Below, in pieces: positions 51,012-60,935 of a stretch of DNA of 64,000 nt (the stretch's first letter is position 1; each line of letters starts with the position of its first letter). The DNA is taken from positions 360,168-424,167 of the forward strand of contig NZ_VAHN01000002.1 in NCBI RefSeq assembly GCF_005796205.1, read 5' to 3'. The notes below the pieces were generated by a model. The model ran no database searches. It saw nothing but the letters and a program-made list of their open reading frames with translations, and was not told the DNA's origin. Origin of the DNA: Pseudarthrobacter sp. NamE2 (GTDB lineage Bacteria; Actinomycetota; Actinomycetes; Actinomycetales; Micrococcaceae). A program made the position numbers and the translations under genes.

Positions 51012-51470
51012 CTACAGCTTGCCGGCAGCCTTGAGAGCCGTGCAGTCAGGGCAGAGGCCAAAGATCTCCACGGTGTGGGCCACCTCGGTAAAGCCGTGTT
51101 CGGAAGCTGTGCGGGCTGCCCAGGTTTCGACGGCAGGGGCCTCCACTTCCACGGCTTTGCCGCAGTTCCTGCAGAGCAGGTGGTGGTGGTGGCCGGTGAC
51201 GGCGCAACGCCGGTAGACTGCTTCGCCTTCGCCGTTGCGCAGCACATCGACCAGGCCCTCGTCGGCCAGTGACTGGAGGATGCGGTAGGCGGTGGCGAGC
51301 GAAACCGACACGCCCTGGTTCTGCAGGATCCGGTACAGCTCCTGCGTGCTGACAAAGTCATTGAGCTCATCCAGGGCAGCGCTGACGGCGCGGCGCTGCT
51401 TGGTGACGCGTTGTTCCTTACCGCCGGCCCGGGGTGGCGGGGTGGTGTCAGCCTTGGCGCCGAGCGGCAT
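51012..51470 (-). CDS. zur: Fur-family zinc uptake regulator
   Basis: A 152-residue Fur-family repressor. HTH residues 20-75 (KQRRAVSAALDELNDFVSTQELYRILQNQGVSVSLATAYRILQSLADEGLV); metal sites TGHHHHLLCRNC (CxxC pair one) and LCPDC (pair two). Convergent with the zinc ABC operon, 7 bases from its end, and the palindrome before that operon is its probable target. Zinc rather than iron specificity is inferred from context. Confidence 0.92.
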   Translation of the reverse strand: MPLGAKADTTPPPRAGGKEQRVTKQRRAVSAALDELNDFVSTQELYRILQNQGVSVSLATAYRILQSLADEGLVDVLRNGEGEAVYRRCAVTGHHHHLLCRNCGKAVEVEAPAVETWAARTASEHGFTEVAHTVEIFGLCPDCTALKAAGKL

Positions 51471-51552
51471 GGGCGACCTCGCTTCCGTGGGATTGTGGCA
51501 AAGATACAGGTTACCAGCCCCGGCCTCGTGGACACTGTTCCGGGCCGGACCC

Positions 51553-51558
51553 TAGGCT
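51553..51558 (+). promoter_or_regulatory. candidate -10 element of a leaderless MBL gene
   Basis: TAGGCT 6 bases before the ATG at 51565, the same motif as before prfB; no ribosome binding site. Confidence 0.4.
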
Positions 51559-51564
51559 GGCGCT

Positions 51565-52221
51565 ATGAAGCTGACGAAATACACCCACTCCTGCGTGCGG
51601 CTGCAGAAGGACGGCCGGGTACTGGCGCTGGACCCGGGGAACCTCTCGGAAACAGCGGAAGCGCTGGCCGGCGCGGAGGCGGCGCTGATCACCCACGAAC
51701 ACGCCGACCATATCGACGTCGAAGCCGTGGTGGGTGCCCTCCGCACCACTGCGGAGTTTGCGGTGTTTGCCCCTGCCGGAGTCGCCGACCAGTTGCGGAC
51801 GGAGGCGCCGGAGGCCGTTGCCCGGATCAACGCCGTGGAGCCGGGAAGCACCCTCGAGGTGGCGGGGTTCGCGGTCCGAAGCTTCGGCGGCCAGCACGCC
51901 CTGATTCATCCGCAGATCCCCGTGGTGGCGAACATCGGCTACCTGATCGACGACAACGTCTACCACCCCGGTGACTCGTTCATTATTCCCGATGGCATCA
52001 GCGTCAAGACCCTGCTGGTTCCGCTCCACGCGCCCTGGAGCAAGTCGGCGGAAGTGCTGGATTTCGTCATCGGCGTGCGGGCGCCGCGGGCCTTCCAGAT
52101 CCATGACGGACTCCTCAATGACAACGGGCTCAAGATCGTCGAGGGCCACGTCAAGAGGATCGGTGCGAAGTACGGGACGGAGTACGTGCATGTCCGTCCC
52201 GGGGAGTCGGTGGAAGTCTAA
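51565..52221 (+). CDS. MBL-fold metal-dependent hydrolase (UlaG-like)
   Basis: A 218-residue metallo-beta-lactamase-fold protein. [16 protein letters not shown] is the HxHxDH metal motif near residue 40; [18 protein letters not shown] carries the next His and [11 protein letters not shown] the bridging Asp. The small size and motif order suit the UlaG-like group of cytoplasmic hydrolases. Substrate unknown. Its stop overlaps that of the convergent cds1 by 3 bases. Confidence 0.87.
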   Translation: MKLTKYTHSCVRLQKDGRVLALDPGNLSETAEALAGAEAALITHEHADHIDVEAVVGALRTTAEFAVFAPAGVADQLRTEAPEAVARINAVEPGSTLEVAGFAVRSFGGQHALIHPQIPVVANIGYLIDDNVYHPGDSFIIPDGISVKTLLVPLHAPWSKSAEVLDFVIGVRAPRAFQIHDGLLNDNGLKIVEGHVKRIGAKYGTEYVHVRPGESVEV

Positions 52222-53339
52222 GAAGCGTCCGAATCCCACGTCCCGGTATCGAAAAACTTCGTGATCACTCCCTGGTAGGGCCGCGGGTCCAGGCTTTGGG
52301 AAGCCAGCCAGGCCTCGTTGTAGTAATTGCCTGCATAGCGTTCGCCGCCGTCGCACATCAGGGTGACGACGCTGCCGCGGCGCCCTTCCGCGACCATGGC
52401 CGCAACCAGTTGCCAGACGCCCCACAGGTTGGTGCCGGTGGAGGGGCCGGCGTGAAGGCCTGCAAGGTCCTGCAGGTGCCGCATGGCGGCCACCGACGCG
52501 GCATCGGGGACCTGGACCATGCGGTCGATGACGGACGGCACGAAGCTTGGTTCCATCCGCGGCCGGCCGATGCCCTCGATCCGGGAGGGCAGCCCCGCAG
52601 GTGCGCTTTCGGTGCCAAGCCAGCCTGGATAGAAGGCCGAGTTTTCCGGGTCCACTACCAGCAGCCGCGTGGGGTGGCTGTGGTAACGCAGATACCGGCC
52701 GATCGTGGCGCTGGTTCCGCCCGTGCCGGCGCCCACCACAATCCAGTCCGGAACAGGGTGATCTTCCAACTCCAGCTGGCCGAAAATCGACTCGGCAATG
52801 TTGTTGTTGCCGCGCCAGTCAGTGGCCCGTTCGGCGTAGGTGAACTGGTCCATGTAGTGCCCGTTGCTTGTGGCAGCCACTTCCTCGGCCGTCGCATAGA
52901 CATCTGACGCGTGGTCCACCAGCAGGCAGGAACCGCCGAACTGTTCGATCAGCGCAATTTTCTCCCGGCTGGTTGTCCGTGCCATGACGGCGATGAACGG
53001 AAGGCCCAGCAGCTGTGCGAAGTAGGCTTCGGAGACCGCCGTGCTGCCGCTGGAGGCCTCCACGATGGTGGTATCGGCGCGGATCCAGCCGTTGACGAGA
53101 CCGAACAGGAACAGCGATCTGGCCAGCCGGTGCTTGAGGCTGCCGGAGCGGTGTGTCGATTCGTCCTTGAGGTACAGCTGGACGCCCCAGTGCTCCGGCA
53201 GCGGGACGGAGTAGAGGTGGGTGTCCGCCGAGCGGTTGTTCTCCGCCCTGATTGTGCGGATTGCCTGGTCCGCCCACTCCCGGTCCGGCCATGCGCGGCC
53301 TGCCCAGTCAATACTTCCGCCGCTGCCGTCGATTATCAC
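52218..53339 (-). CDS. cds1: L-cysteine desulfhydrase Cds1-like PLP enzyme
   Basis: A 373-residue fold-type II PLP enzyme. The PLP lysine is Lys69 in [49 protein letters not shown] is the phosphate/substrate loop and [16 protein letters not shown] a strongly conserved segment shared with mycobacterial Rv3684 (Cds1), which releases H2S from cysteine. Cysteine synthase is the alternative, but the Cds1-specific segments favour desulfhydrase. GTG start. Divergent from the sulfurtransferase. Confidence 0.8.
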   Translation of the reverse strand: MIIDGSGGSIDWAGRAWPDREWADQAIRTIRAENNRSADTHLYSVPLPEHWGVQLYLKDESTHRSGSLKHRLARSLFLFGLVNGWIRADTTIVEASSGSTAVSEAYFAQLLGLPFIAVMARTTSREKIALIEQFGGSCLLVDHASDVYATAEEVAATSNGHYMDQFTYAERATDWRGNNNIAESIFGQLELEDHPVPDWIVVGAGTGGTSATIGRYLRYHSHPTRLLVVDPENSAFYPGWLGTESAPAGLPSRIEGIGRPRMEPSFVPSVIDRMVQVPDAASVAAMRHLQDLAGLHAGPSTGTNLWGVWQLVAAMVAEGRRGSVVTLMCDGGERYAGNYYNEAWLASQSLDPRPYQGVITKFFDTGTWDSDAS

Positions 53340-53417
53340 CGAACCAGCCTACCGGCGGCGGGACGGCGACCGGCCTAGAGTGGAACCCGCTGGACTTTTG
53401 ACGAGCGAAGGAGCCGG

Positions 53418-54311
53418 ATGAACCCCCTGATGGACGTGACCACCCTGCGCACCCGCCTGGCCGGGCAGCAGCGGACAGCTGTGCTGGATGTCCGCTGGGC
53501 CCTGGGGGATCCGGACGGGCACGGGCACTACCTCGCGGGACACCTGCCGGGAGCAGTCTTCGTGGACCTCGACACCGAGCTCGCCGCGCCGGCGTCGCCC
53601 GAAAGGGGGCGCCATCCGCTGCCGGAGCCGGGCGCCCTGCAGGCGGTGGCCAGGCGCTGGGGTATCAACGACGGCGATGCGGTGGTGGCGTACGACGACA
53701 CAGGCAGCATGGCTGCGGCCAGGGTGTGGTGGATGTTGCGGAATGCCGGGCTTCCAGAGGTTTACCTGCTCGACGGCGGCCTGGCCGCCTGGCGTGCCGG
53801 GGGCCTGCCGGTGGAAGCGGGCGCGGTCACGGCCGAGCCGGGGAATGTCACCCTGGGAGAGGGGAAGATGCCAGTGCTCGACGCCGGTGCTGCCGCCGCC
53901 TGGCCGGAGACCGGCCTGCTGCTGGACGCCCGCGCCGGGGAGCGCTACCGCGGCGAGGTGGAGCCCGTCGACCCGCGCGCCGGCCACATCCCCGGCGCGG
54001 TGAGTGCGCCGACGTCAGACAACGTGGACAGCGCCGGCCGTTTCCTGCCCCTGGAAGAGCTGCGGCGCAGGTTCGAAGCGCTCGGAGTTAGTGACGGCGT
54101 TCCGGTGGCCGTGTACTGCGGGTCAGGGGTGACGGCCGCCCATGAGGTGGCGGCGCTGGAAGCTGCCGGGTTCAGGGCAGCCCTGTACCCGGGTTCGTTC
54201 TCGCAGTGGTCCAACAACCCGGACCTGCCCGTGGCAACGGGTGCTGAACCCGGTGGGGCACACCCCCCGGGTGGAAACTATGCCGGGGGCAAGGGTAGCG
54301 TCGCACTATGA
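53418..54311 (+). CDS. sseA: two-domain rhodanese sulfurtransferase
   Basis: A 297-residue protein with two rhodanese domains. The N-terminal one has AYDDTGSMAA where the Cys would be (Asp, inactive); the C-terminal one has VAVYCGSGVTAAHEV with Cys234, the CGSGVTA loop of mercaptopyruvate sulfurtransferases. It moves sulfane sulfur to cyanide, thiols or proteins. GAAGGAG lies before ATG 53418. Translationally coupled (ATGA) to the alcohol dehydrogenase downstream. Confidence 0.88.
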   Translation: MNPLMDVTTLRTRLAGQQRTAVLDVRWALGDPDGHGHYLAGHLPGAVFVDLDTELAAPASPERGRHPLPEPGALQAVARRWGINDGDAVVAYDDTGSMAAARVWWMLRNAGLPEVYLLDGGLAAWRAGGLPVEAGAVTAEPGNVTLGEGKMPVLDAGAAAAWPETGLLLDARAGERYRGEVEPVDPRAGHIPGAVSAPTSDNVDSAGRFLPLEELRRRFEALGVSDGVPVAVYCGSGVTAAHEVAALEAAGFRAALYPGSFSQWSNNPDLPVATGAEPGGAHPPGGNYAGGKGSVAL

Positions 54312-55447
54312 CCCCAGGACGTCCCGTGCCGCCGCCCCTCGCCAGGCCAATTCTTCCCGTGTCCGATGCCGGCACCCTTGCGGCCGCCTACGGTGCCGCC
54401 TCTGCCGACAGCGGCCTGGTACCGCTGACCGTTGCCAGGCGGGAACCGAAACCGGACGACGTCGAAATCGCCATCGAGTTCTGCGGGCTCTGCCACTCGG
54501 ATGTGCATGCCGCCCGGGGCGAGTGGGGCACCCAGGCGTACCCGCTGGTGCCGGGCCACGAAATCGTGGGCACCGTCAGCAGGGTTGGTTCCGGCGTCAC
54601 AGCCTTCGCCGTGGGCGACCGGGTAGGCGTGGGCTGCATGGTGGATTCCTGCCGCGAATGCGAAAGCTGCCTTGACGGCCTGGAGCAGTATTGCGAAAAC
54701 GGGATGACCGGCACGTACGGATCCACGGACCGCCGCAACGGCGACGCCATCACCCAAGGCGGCTATTCCTCGTCCATCGTGGTGGACCACCGCTATGTGG
54801 TGCGGGTCCCGGACTCCCTTGACCCGGCCGCCGTCGCGCCCCTGCTGTGCGCCGGCGTCACCACGTTCTCCCCGCTGCGGCACTTCGACGTCGAAGAAGG
54901 CGACGTTGTGGGTGTGGTGGGCCTGGGCGGGCTCGGCCACATGGCCGTGAAGCTGGCCAAAGCCATGGGGGCCAAGGTGGTCGTGTTTACGACGTCCGAA
55001 TCCAAGGTGCCCGCCGCGCTGGAGCTCGGAGCCGACGAAGTGGTGCTGTCGCGGGACGAGGACGCGATGGCCGCCGCGAACCGCACCATTGACGTCATCA
55101 TCGATACAGTTGCGGCCCCGCACGACCTGAACCCGCTGTTCCGCACCCTGCGGGTGGACGGTGTGCTGTTCCAGCTGGGGCTGCCCTCGGAGGACATGCC
55201 TCCTGTCAACCCCCGTTCGCTTATCCGCCGCCGGTTGGCCTACGCCGGCTCCCTTATCGGCGGAATTGCCGAAACCCAGGAGATGCTGGACTTCTGCGCC
55301 GAACACGGTGTTGTGGCCGATATCGAAGTGGTTGGCGCCGGCCGGCTGAACGAGGCTTACGACCGGATGGTGGCAGGGGACGTGAAATACCGGTTCGTGC
55401 TGGACACCAGAACTTTGCAGGCACCCGCCAAGGAGGCAGACGCATGA
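54308..55447 (+). CDS. zinc-dependent NAD(P) alcohol dehydrogenase, cinnamyl-alcohol type
   Basis: A 379-residue MDR dehydrogenase. Catalytic zinc: FCGLCHSDVHAARGEW (Cys/His) and VPGHEIVGTV; structural zinc CRECESCLDGLEQYC; Rossmann VVGLGGLGHMAVKLAKAMGA. Closest pattern is the YahK/cinnamyl-alcohol group which reduces aldehydes with NADPH. A 25-residue Pro-rich N-terminal extension precedes the domain. Coupled to both neighbours by ATGA overlaps. Confidence 0.9.
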   Translation: MTPGRPVPPPLARPILPVSDAGTLAAAYGAASADSGLVPLTVARREPKPDDVEIAIEFCGLCHSDVHAARGEWGTQAYPLVPGHEIVGTVSRVGSGVTAFAVGDRVGVGCMVDSCRECESCLDGLEQYCENGMTGTYGSTDRRNGDAITQGGYSSSIVVDHRYVVRVPDSLDPAAVAPLLCAGVTTFSPLRHFDVEEGDVVGVVGLGGLGHMAVKLAKAMGAKVVVFTTSESKVPAALELGADEVVLSRDEDAMAAANRTIDVIIDTVAAPHDLNPLFRTLRVDGVLFQLGLPSEDMPPVNPRSLIRRRLAYAGSLIGGIAETQEMLDFCAEHGVVADIEVVGAGRLNEAYDRMVAGDVKYRFVLDTRTLQAPAKEADA

Positions 55448-55872
55448 CCACGCTCTTTACCAGGATCCTCAACGGGGAGATTCCCGGCCGCTTTGTCTGG
55501 CGGCAGGACGACGTGTCCGCCTTCCTCACCACCGGACCCCTCGCGGACGGCCACACCCTCGTGGTGCCCACCGAGGAAGTGGACCGCTGGACCGACGCCT
55601 CGCCGGAGACCCTGGCCAGGGTGATGGAGGTGGCCCGCCGGATCGGTGCGGTCCAGGTGGACATTTACGACGCGCCGCGGGCCGGACTGATCGTGGCGGG
55701 CTACGAGATCAACCACCTGCACGTCCACGTCTGGCCCTCCAGGAGCATGGCGGACTACAACTTTGCCTCGGCAGACCAGAACCCTGACCCGGAAGTCCTC
55801 GACGCTAATGCCGAGAAGCTCCGGCAGGGCCTGCGGGACGCGGGCTGGGGAGACTTCGTCCCCGCATCATAG
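55444..55872 (+). CDS. HIT-family nucleotide hydrolase
   Basis: A 142-residue HIT protein: FTRILNGEIPGRFVWRQDDVSAFLT near the start, and the histidine triad NHLHVHVWP near residue 96. Members hydrolyse AMP-linked substrates. ATGA overlap with the dehydrogenase. Converges with the FabH-like gene, overlapping by 6 bases. Confidence 0.9.
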   Translation: MTTLFTRILNGEIPGRFVWRQDDVSAFLTTGPLADGHTLVVPTEEVDRWTDASPETLARVMEVARRIGAVQVDIYDAPRAGLIVAGYEINHLHVHVWPSRSMADYNFASADQNPDPEVLDANAEKLRQGLRDAGWGDFVPAS

Positions 55873-56856
55873 GGAGCGCCGGCCCGGTGTCATCGCCACC
55901 ATGCCCGCGTAGGTAAAGCCGCCGCCGAACCCGAAAAGCAGGGCAGGGACGCCAGCCGGGATCCTGCCGCTGTGCCACCACTTGCTCAGTCCAAGGGGCA
56001 CGCTGGCCGCCGACGTGTTGCCGGATTGGATGACGTCGGTAACGATAATCCGGTCAGACATTCCCAGGGCATCCGCCAGCGGTTCAATGATGCGCAGGTT
56101 GGCCTGGTGCGCTGCGAGAACCTGGATGTCATCGAGAGCGAGGCCGGCGCGGGCCACGGTTTCGCGGGCACGCTCCGGCGCCCTGGTGAGGGCCCAGCGC
56201 AGCACTTCGCGGCCGTTTTGCCAGAACCTCCCTGAAGGCGGGGAAATCCGGACGGCATCGGCCATGCCAAGTTCTGATCCCCACACCACCGGTCCAATCC
56301 GCGGCGTGGCGGAGGGGCGGACGACGGCGGCCCCGGCACCGTCTGCTGCGAGTACCGCCGTCGCGCGGTCCGTCCAGTCAGTAACGGCTGAGAGGGTTTC
56401 CGCCCCCACCACGATCGCGTTGGTGGCGCTTCCGCTGCGGATGGCCTGGTCGGCAACGCCGAGGGCGTACTCAAAGCCCGAACACGCCGTGTTGACGTCC
56501 ATGATGGCCGGCCCGCGGCCGTCGCATCCCAGCCCGAGTGCGTCCGCCACACGACCGGCGGTGTTGGGGGAGCGTTCGGCGGCCGTCGTCGTGGCCACCA
56601 CCACGAGGTCGATGTCCGTAGCCGGGATGCCCGAGTCGGCCAGTGCCATTCGGGCGGCAGGAACAGCGAGGTCCACCACGGTCTCGCCCTCCGCGGCGAT
56701 GTGCCGGGTGACAATGCCGGTTCGCTGCCGGATCCATTCGTCGCTGGTCTCCATCATGCCCTCGAGCTCATGGTTGTCCATGACCCGTACCGGCTGGGCA
56801 TGGCCGAGGCCTGCTATTTCAGTCCCTGCCGGTCCCTGGGCAAGTGTGATCCTCAT
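55867..56856 (-). CDS. 3-oxoacyl-ACP synthase III-like protein
   Basis: A 329-residue FabH-family condensing enzyme. The triad is Cys125 (VNTACSGFEYAL), His in LAAHQANLRII and Asn in SGNTSAASVPLGL, all present, so it should be catalytic. ETSDEWIRQRTGI is the family N-terminal motif. No acyl carrier protein, FabD or FabF is nearby, so it is an orphan rather than part of a FAS-II locus. It lies 26 bases after hrpA; AAAGG precedes the ATG. Confidence 0.88.
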   Translation of the reverse strand: MRITLAQGPAGTEIAGLGHAQPVRVMDNHELEGMMETSDEWIRQRTGIVTRHIAAEGETVVDLAVPAARMALADSGIPATDIDLVVVATTTAAERSPNTAGRVADALGLGCDGRGPAIMDVNTACSGFEYALGVADQAIRSGSATNAIVVGAETLSAVTDWTDRATAVLAADGAGAAVVRPSATPRIGPVVWGSELGMADAVRISPPSGRFWQNGREVLRWALTRAPERARETVARAGLALDDIQVLAAHQANLRIIEPLADALGMSDRIIVTDVIQSGNTSAASVPLGLSKWWHSGRIPAGVPALLFGFGGGFTYAGMVAMTPGRRSL

Positions 56857-56882
56857 TTGTACCTTTCGAAGGATTTGTAAAA

Positions 56883-59800
56883 CTAGGCGGGCGCGAGGGC
56901 CTTGTTGAGCACGGCGCGGATCCGTTTTTCCGAGACCGAATAGGCCGTTCCCAGTTCGACGGCGAACAGGCTCACCCGGAGTTCCTCGATCATCCAGCGC
57001 ACCTGGGACAACTCACGGCCAACGCGCCTGCCGGGCAACAGTGCCGCCACCGCGTCGTCGTAGTCGTCCTCCAGCCGCTGCACCACGGCCATGTTGAGGG
57101 CGTCACGCTGTACGTTGCCGGGCAGCCGCTCGAGCCGCTTCTCGATGGCTGCAAGGTACCGCGGCAGCTGGCTGAGCTGGGTGTAGCCCGTGCGGGCAAC
57201 GAAACCGGGATAGACCAGCTGCTCCAGCTGGCTCCTGATGTCATTGAGCGCGCTGATGAGGGCCAGGCTGGTGGTGGTACCCTTCAACTGCTTTTCGATC
57301 CGGCGGGTAGCGGCCAGGATGCGTTCAACGACGGCTGTCACGCTGAACACCGTGTCGATCAGTTCCGCCCGGACCACCTCGTAGAGCGCGTCAAAGGACT
57401 GCCGGTCCCAGGGCAGTTCAGCCGGGGTGAGCTTGTCGATGGCGGCCAGCACACAGTCGGCGATGAGGGCGGAGACCGAGCCGTGCGGATTCTGGCTGAA
57501 CGTCAGCTTCTCCGTGTTGCTCAGGTGCTCCAGCACATAGCGGTCCGGAGAGGGAACCCGCAGCGCCAGCATCCTGATGACACCGCCGCGCATGGCATCC
57601 AGTTGCTCGTCCTGGCTCTGGAAAACCCGCAGCGACACGGACTTGCCCTGGTCCAGCAGGGCGGGATAACCGGTCACGGTGTGTCCCTTGACCATGCTGC
57701 TGACCTGGCGTTCGATGGTGCCGAAGTTCCACTCCGTCAGGCCGTCCCGCTCCACAAAGCCGGCAGCGGCGGAGGCCCCCGGCTCTTGGGCGGGTGTCCC
57801 CGCCCGTGGCGCCCCGCCGTCGTCGGTCCTCCCGGCCCGTTGGTCCCTGGGCCCCTGGCCCTTCACTGCCCGGCTGCCGGGGCCAGCCGATGACGGCGTG
57901 GCACCCAGAGATTCTGCGATGGCCCGGCGCGTGGCGGGCGCCAGCTTTTCCTGCAGGGCCGCGAGGTCCTTGCCTTCGTCCAGGACCTTGCCCTTGCTGT
58001 CCACCACCTTGAAACTCACGCGCAGGTGCGGGGGCACGGCATCCCAGTTCCAGGACCCGGGCGGGATGATGGCACCGCGGATCCGGCGCAGAGCCAGCTC
58101 CAGCGACGGTTCGAGCTCGTCGATGGCAGGATCAAAATCGGACTCGAGGACGGCCACCGCATGGCGTGCAACGTCCGGGGCCGGAACGAAATTTTTCCGG
58201 ATCTGCTTCGGCAGCGACTTGATCAGCGCGGTCACCAGCTCCACGCGCTGGCCGGGGATCTGCCAGCGGAACGGGGCGTCCTCGAGCTGGTTGAGGAAGA
58301 GGACGGGAACTTCCGCGGTAACGCCGTCCGAGGGATTGGGCGGGGATCCCGGGGCCACCGGATGAAATTCGTAGCTCAGTGGGAGTTCAAAGCCCTTGTG
58401 CAGCCATGTTTTGGGGTAAGCCGATTCGTCCAGGCCTTCGGCATCATCGCTAAGCAGCAGTGACTTGTCATAATCCAGGAGGTCTGGGCCCTGCTTCCGG
58501 GCGTCCTTCCACCACTTGTCGAAGTGGCGCTCCGAAACAACGTCCGGGCCGATGCGGGCGTCGTAGAACTCGAACAGGGTTTCGTCATCCACCAAAAGGT
58601 CGCGGCGGCGCATCCGCGCCTCGAGCTCTTCCACTTCCTGCAGCAGCGCGCGGTTGCGGTGGAAGAACTTGTGGTGCGTCCGCCAGTCACCCTCCACCAG
58701 GGCATGCCGGATGAAGAGTTCGCGGGCCACGACGGGGTCCACCCTGCCGTAATTGATCCGCCGCTGGGCGATGATGGGAACCCCGTAGAGGGTCACCTTC
58801 TCGTAGGCCATCACCGCACCCTGCCGGGTGGACCAGTGCGGTTCACTGTAGTTGCGCTTCACCAGGTGCGGCGCCACCTGCTCCGCCCACACGGGATCGA
58901 ATTTCGCCGCCACCCGTGCCCACAACCGGCTGGTCTCCACCAGTTCGGCGGCCATCACGAAGGTGGGGGATTTCTTGAACAGGGCGGAGCCGGGGAAGAT
59001 CGCGAACCGGCTGCCCCGTGCGCCGGCGTACTCGCGCTTGCGCTCGTCAAGGATGCCAATGTGGCTCAGCAGCCCGGAGAGCAGGCTGATGTGGATGCCT
59101 TCATGGTTCCCCACCGGGTCTGCCAGGCGCTTGTTGTCCAGGGTGATGCCGAGCGGCCTGGCGAGCTGGCGCAGCTGGGTGAACAGGTCCTGCCACTCCC
59201 GGACGCGGAGGTAGTTGATGAATTCGGCCCGGCACAGGCGCCGGAACGCCGACGACGACAGCTCCTGCTGCTTCTCCTGCAGGTAGTTCCACAGGTTCAG
59301 GTAGCCCGTGAAGTCCGAGTTCTCGTCCTTGAACCTGTTGTGCTTCTCGGCGGCCAGCTGCTGCTTGTCCGTGGGGCGTTCGCGGGGGTCCTGGATGGTG
59401 AGCGCTGCCGCGAGGATCATGACCTCGCGCACGCAGTTGCGCTTCCCGGCCTCCACGATCATCCGGCCCAGGCGCGGGTCCACCGGCAGCTGCGCAAGTT
59501 TCTGCCCGACGGCGGTGAGGCCGCTGCCATTCCCCCGGTCGCCGTCGCTTTTCTCTGCCTTGGGCGCGGAGAGGGCGCCGAGTTCGCGGAGAAGCGTGAC
59601 GCCGTCGTTGATGGCCCGCGTCTCCGGCGGCTCCACGAACGGGAAATTCTCCACGTCCTTGGGGCCGCGGGCAACACCCATGGCGGTCATCTGCAGGATG
59701 ACCGCTGCAAGGTTGGTGCGGAGGATTTCCGGGTCCGTGAACTGGGGGCGGGACTCGAAGTCCTCCTCGGAGTAGAGCCGGATGGCAATGCCGTCAGATA

Positions 59801-60866
59801 CGCGGCCGCAGCGCCCGGACCGCTGGTTTGCCGATGCCTGGGACACGCGCTCAATGGGCAGCCGCTGGACCTTGGTGCGGTGCGAGTACCGGGAGATGCG
59901 GGCGGTGCCGGTATCGATGACGTACTTGATTCCGGGCACCGTGAGCGACGTTTCCGCCACATTGGTGGCGAGCACGATCCGGCGCTTGTTGCCCGGGTGG
60001 AAGACTTTGTGCTGTTCCTGCAGGCTGAGGCGCGCGAACAGGGGAAGGACTTCCGTGCCGGCGAGCCTTCGGTTGCTTTGGATGCGGGCCTGCAGTGCGT
60101 CCGCTGCGTCACGGATCTCTCGCTCGCCGGAGAAGAAGACCAGGATGTCGCCGGGGGCCTCGTTCGCAAGTTCGTCGACCGCGTCGCAGACAGCGTCCAG
60201 CGGGTCCCGGTCTTCCTCGAGTTCGTCGTCCGAGGGGTCTTCGTCGTCTTCCCGCGGTTGCGTCAGCGGGCGGTAGCGGATCTCCACGGGATAGGTCCGG
60301 CCCGAAACTTCAATGATCGGGGCGGGGTTGTCCGGCGTGCCGAAGTGGTTGGCGAACCGCTCCGGGTCGATGGTGGCCGAGGTGATGATGACCTTCAGGT
60401 CCGGCCGCTGTGGCAGGATGCGCTTCAGGTAGCCGAGGATGAAGTCGATGTTGAGGCTGCGCTCGTGGGCCTCGTCGATAATGATGGCGTTGTACTTGCG
60501 GAGCAGCTTGTCGCGCTGGATTTCAGCCAGCAAAATGCCGTCCGTCATCAGCTTGACCTTGGTTTCCCTGCTGACTTCGCCGGTGAAACGGACCTGGAAA
60601 CCGACTTCCCGGCCGATCTCGACGTTGAGTTCTTCGGCAATGCGCTCTGCCACGGTCCGTGCTGCGAGCCGTCGTGGCTGGGTGTGGCCGATCAGCCCGT
60701 TCTCGCCCAGGCCGAGTTCCAGGCACATTTTCGGAATCTGCGTGGTTTTCCCGGAGCCGGTCTCGCCGGCAATGATGGTCACCTGGTTGGCGGCAATGGC
60801 GGCCATCAGGTCCTCGCGGCGCTCGGAGACAGGCAGCTCTGCGGGATAGGAGATATGAAGAGTCAT
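56883..60866 (-). CDS. hrpA: ATP-dependent RNA helicase HrpA
   Basis: A 1327-residue DEAH-box helicase. Motif I GETGSGKTTQIPKM near residue 36, DEAH in IIIDEAHERSLN, SAT in IITSATIDPERF and motif VI QRSGRCGR; then HA2/OB regions to about 650 and the long C-terminal DUF3418 domain (~700-1327) characteristic of bacterial HrpA. A glycine/proline-rich insert occurs near residue 990. Bacterial HrpA acts on mRNA and on stalled ribosomes. First gene of a minus-strand pair with the FabH-like gene. Confidence 0.95.
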   Translation of the reverse strand: MTLHISYPAELPVSERREDLMAAIAANQVTIIAGETGSGKTTQIPKMCLELGLGENGLIGHTQPRRLAARTVAERIAEELNVEIGREVGFQVRFTGEVSRETKVKLMTDGILLAEIQRDKLLRKYNAIIIDEAHERSLNIDFILGYLKRILPQRPDLKVIITSATIDPERFANHFGTPDNPAPIIEVSGRTYPVEIRYRPLTQPREDDEDPSDDELEEDRDPLDAVCDAVDELANEAPGDILVFFSGEREIRDAADALQARIQSNRRLAGTEVLPLFARLSLQEQHKVFHPGNKRRIVLATNVAETSLTVPGIKYVIDTGTARISRYSHRTKVQRLPIERVSQASANQRSGRCGRVSDGIAIRLYSEEDFESRPQFTDPEILRTNLAAVILQMTAMGVARGPKDVENFPFVEPPETRAINDGVTLLRELGALSAPKAEKSDGDRGNGSGLTAVGQKLAQLPVDPRLGRMIVEAGKRNCVREVMILAAALTIQDPRERPTDKQQLAAEKHNRFKDENSDFTGYLNLWNYLQEKQQELSSSAFRRLCRAEFINYLRVREWQDLFTQLRQLARPLGITLDNKRLADPVGNHEGIHISLLSGLLSHIGILDERKREYAGARGSRFAIFPGSALFKKSPTFVMAAELVETSRLWARVAAKFDPVWAEQVAPHLVKRNYSEPHWSTRQGAVMAYEKVTLYGVPIIAQRRINYGRVDPVVARELFIRHALVEGDWRTHHKFFHRNRALLQEVEELEARMRRRDLLVDDETLFEFYDARIGPDVVSERHFDKWWKDARKQGPDLLDYDKSLLLSDDAEGLDESAYPKTWLHKGFELPLSYEFHPVAPGSPPNPSDGVTAEVPVLFLNQLEDAPFRWQIPGQRVELVTALIKSLPKQIRKNFVPAPDVARHAVAVLESDFDPAIDELEPSLELALRRIRGAIIPPGSWNWDAVPPHLRVSFKVVDSKGKVLDEGKDLAALQEKLAPATRRAIAESLGATPSSAGPGSRAVKGQGPRDQRAGRTDDGGAPRAGTPAQEPGASAAAGFVERDGLTEWNFGTIERQVSSMVKGHTVTGYPALLDQGKSVSLRVFQSQDEQLDAMRGGVIRMLALRVPSPDRYVLEHLSNTEKLTFSQNPHGSVSALIADCVLAAIDKLTPAELPWDRQSFDALYEVVRAELIDTVFSVTAVVERILAATRRIEKQLKGTTTSLALISALNDIRSQLEQLVYPGFVARTGYTQLSQLPRYLAAIEKRLERLPGNVQRDALNMAVVQRLEDDYDDAVAALLPGRRVGRELSQVRWMIEELRVSLFAVELGTAYSVSEKRIRAVLNKALAPA

Positions 60867-60935
60867 GGCTGCAGACAGTCTACTGCGGCGGGGCCGGCAC
60901 CCCCGGTTCGACTGCCTGCGGCGGTCCTGGAATTG

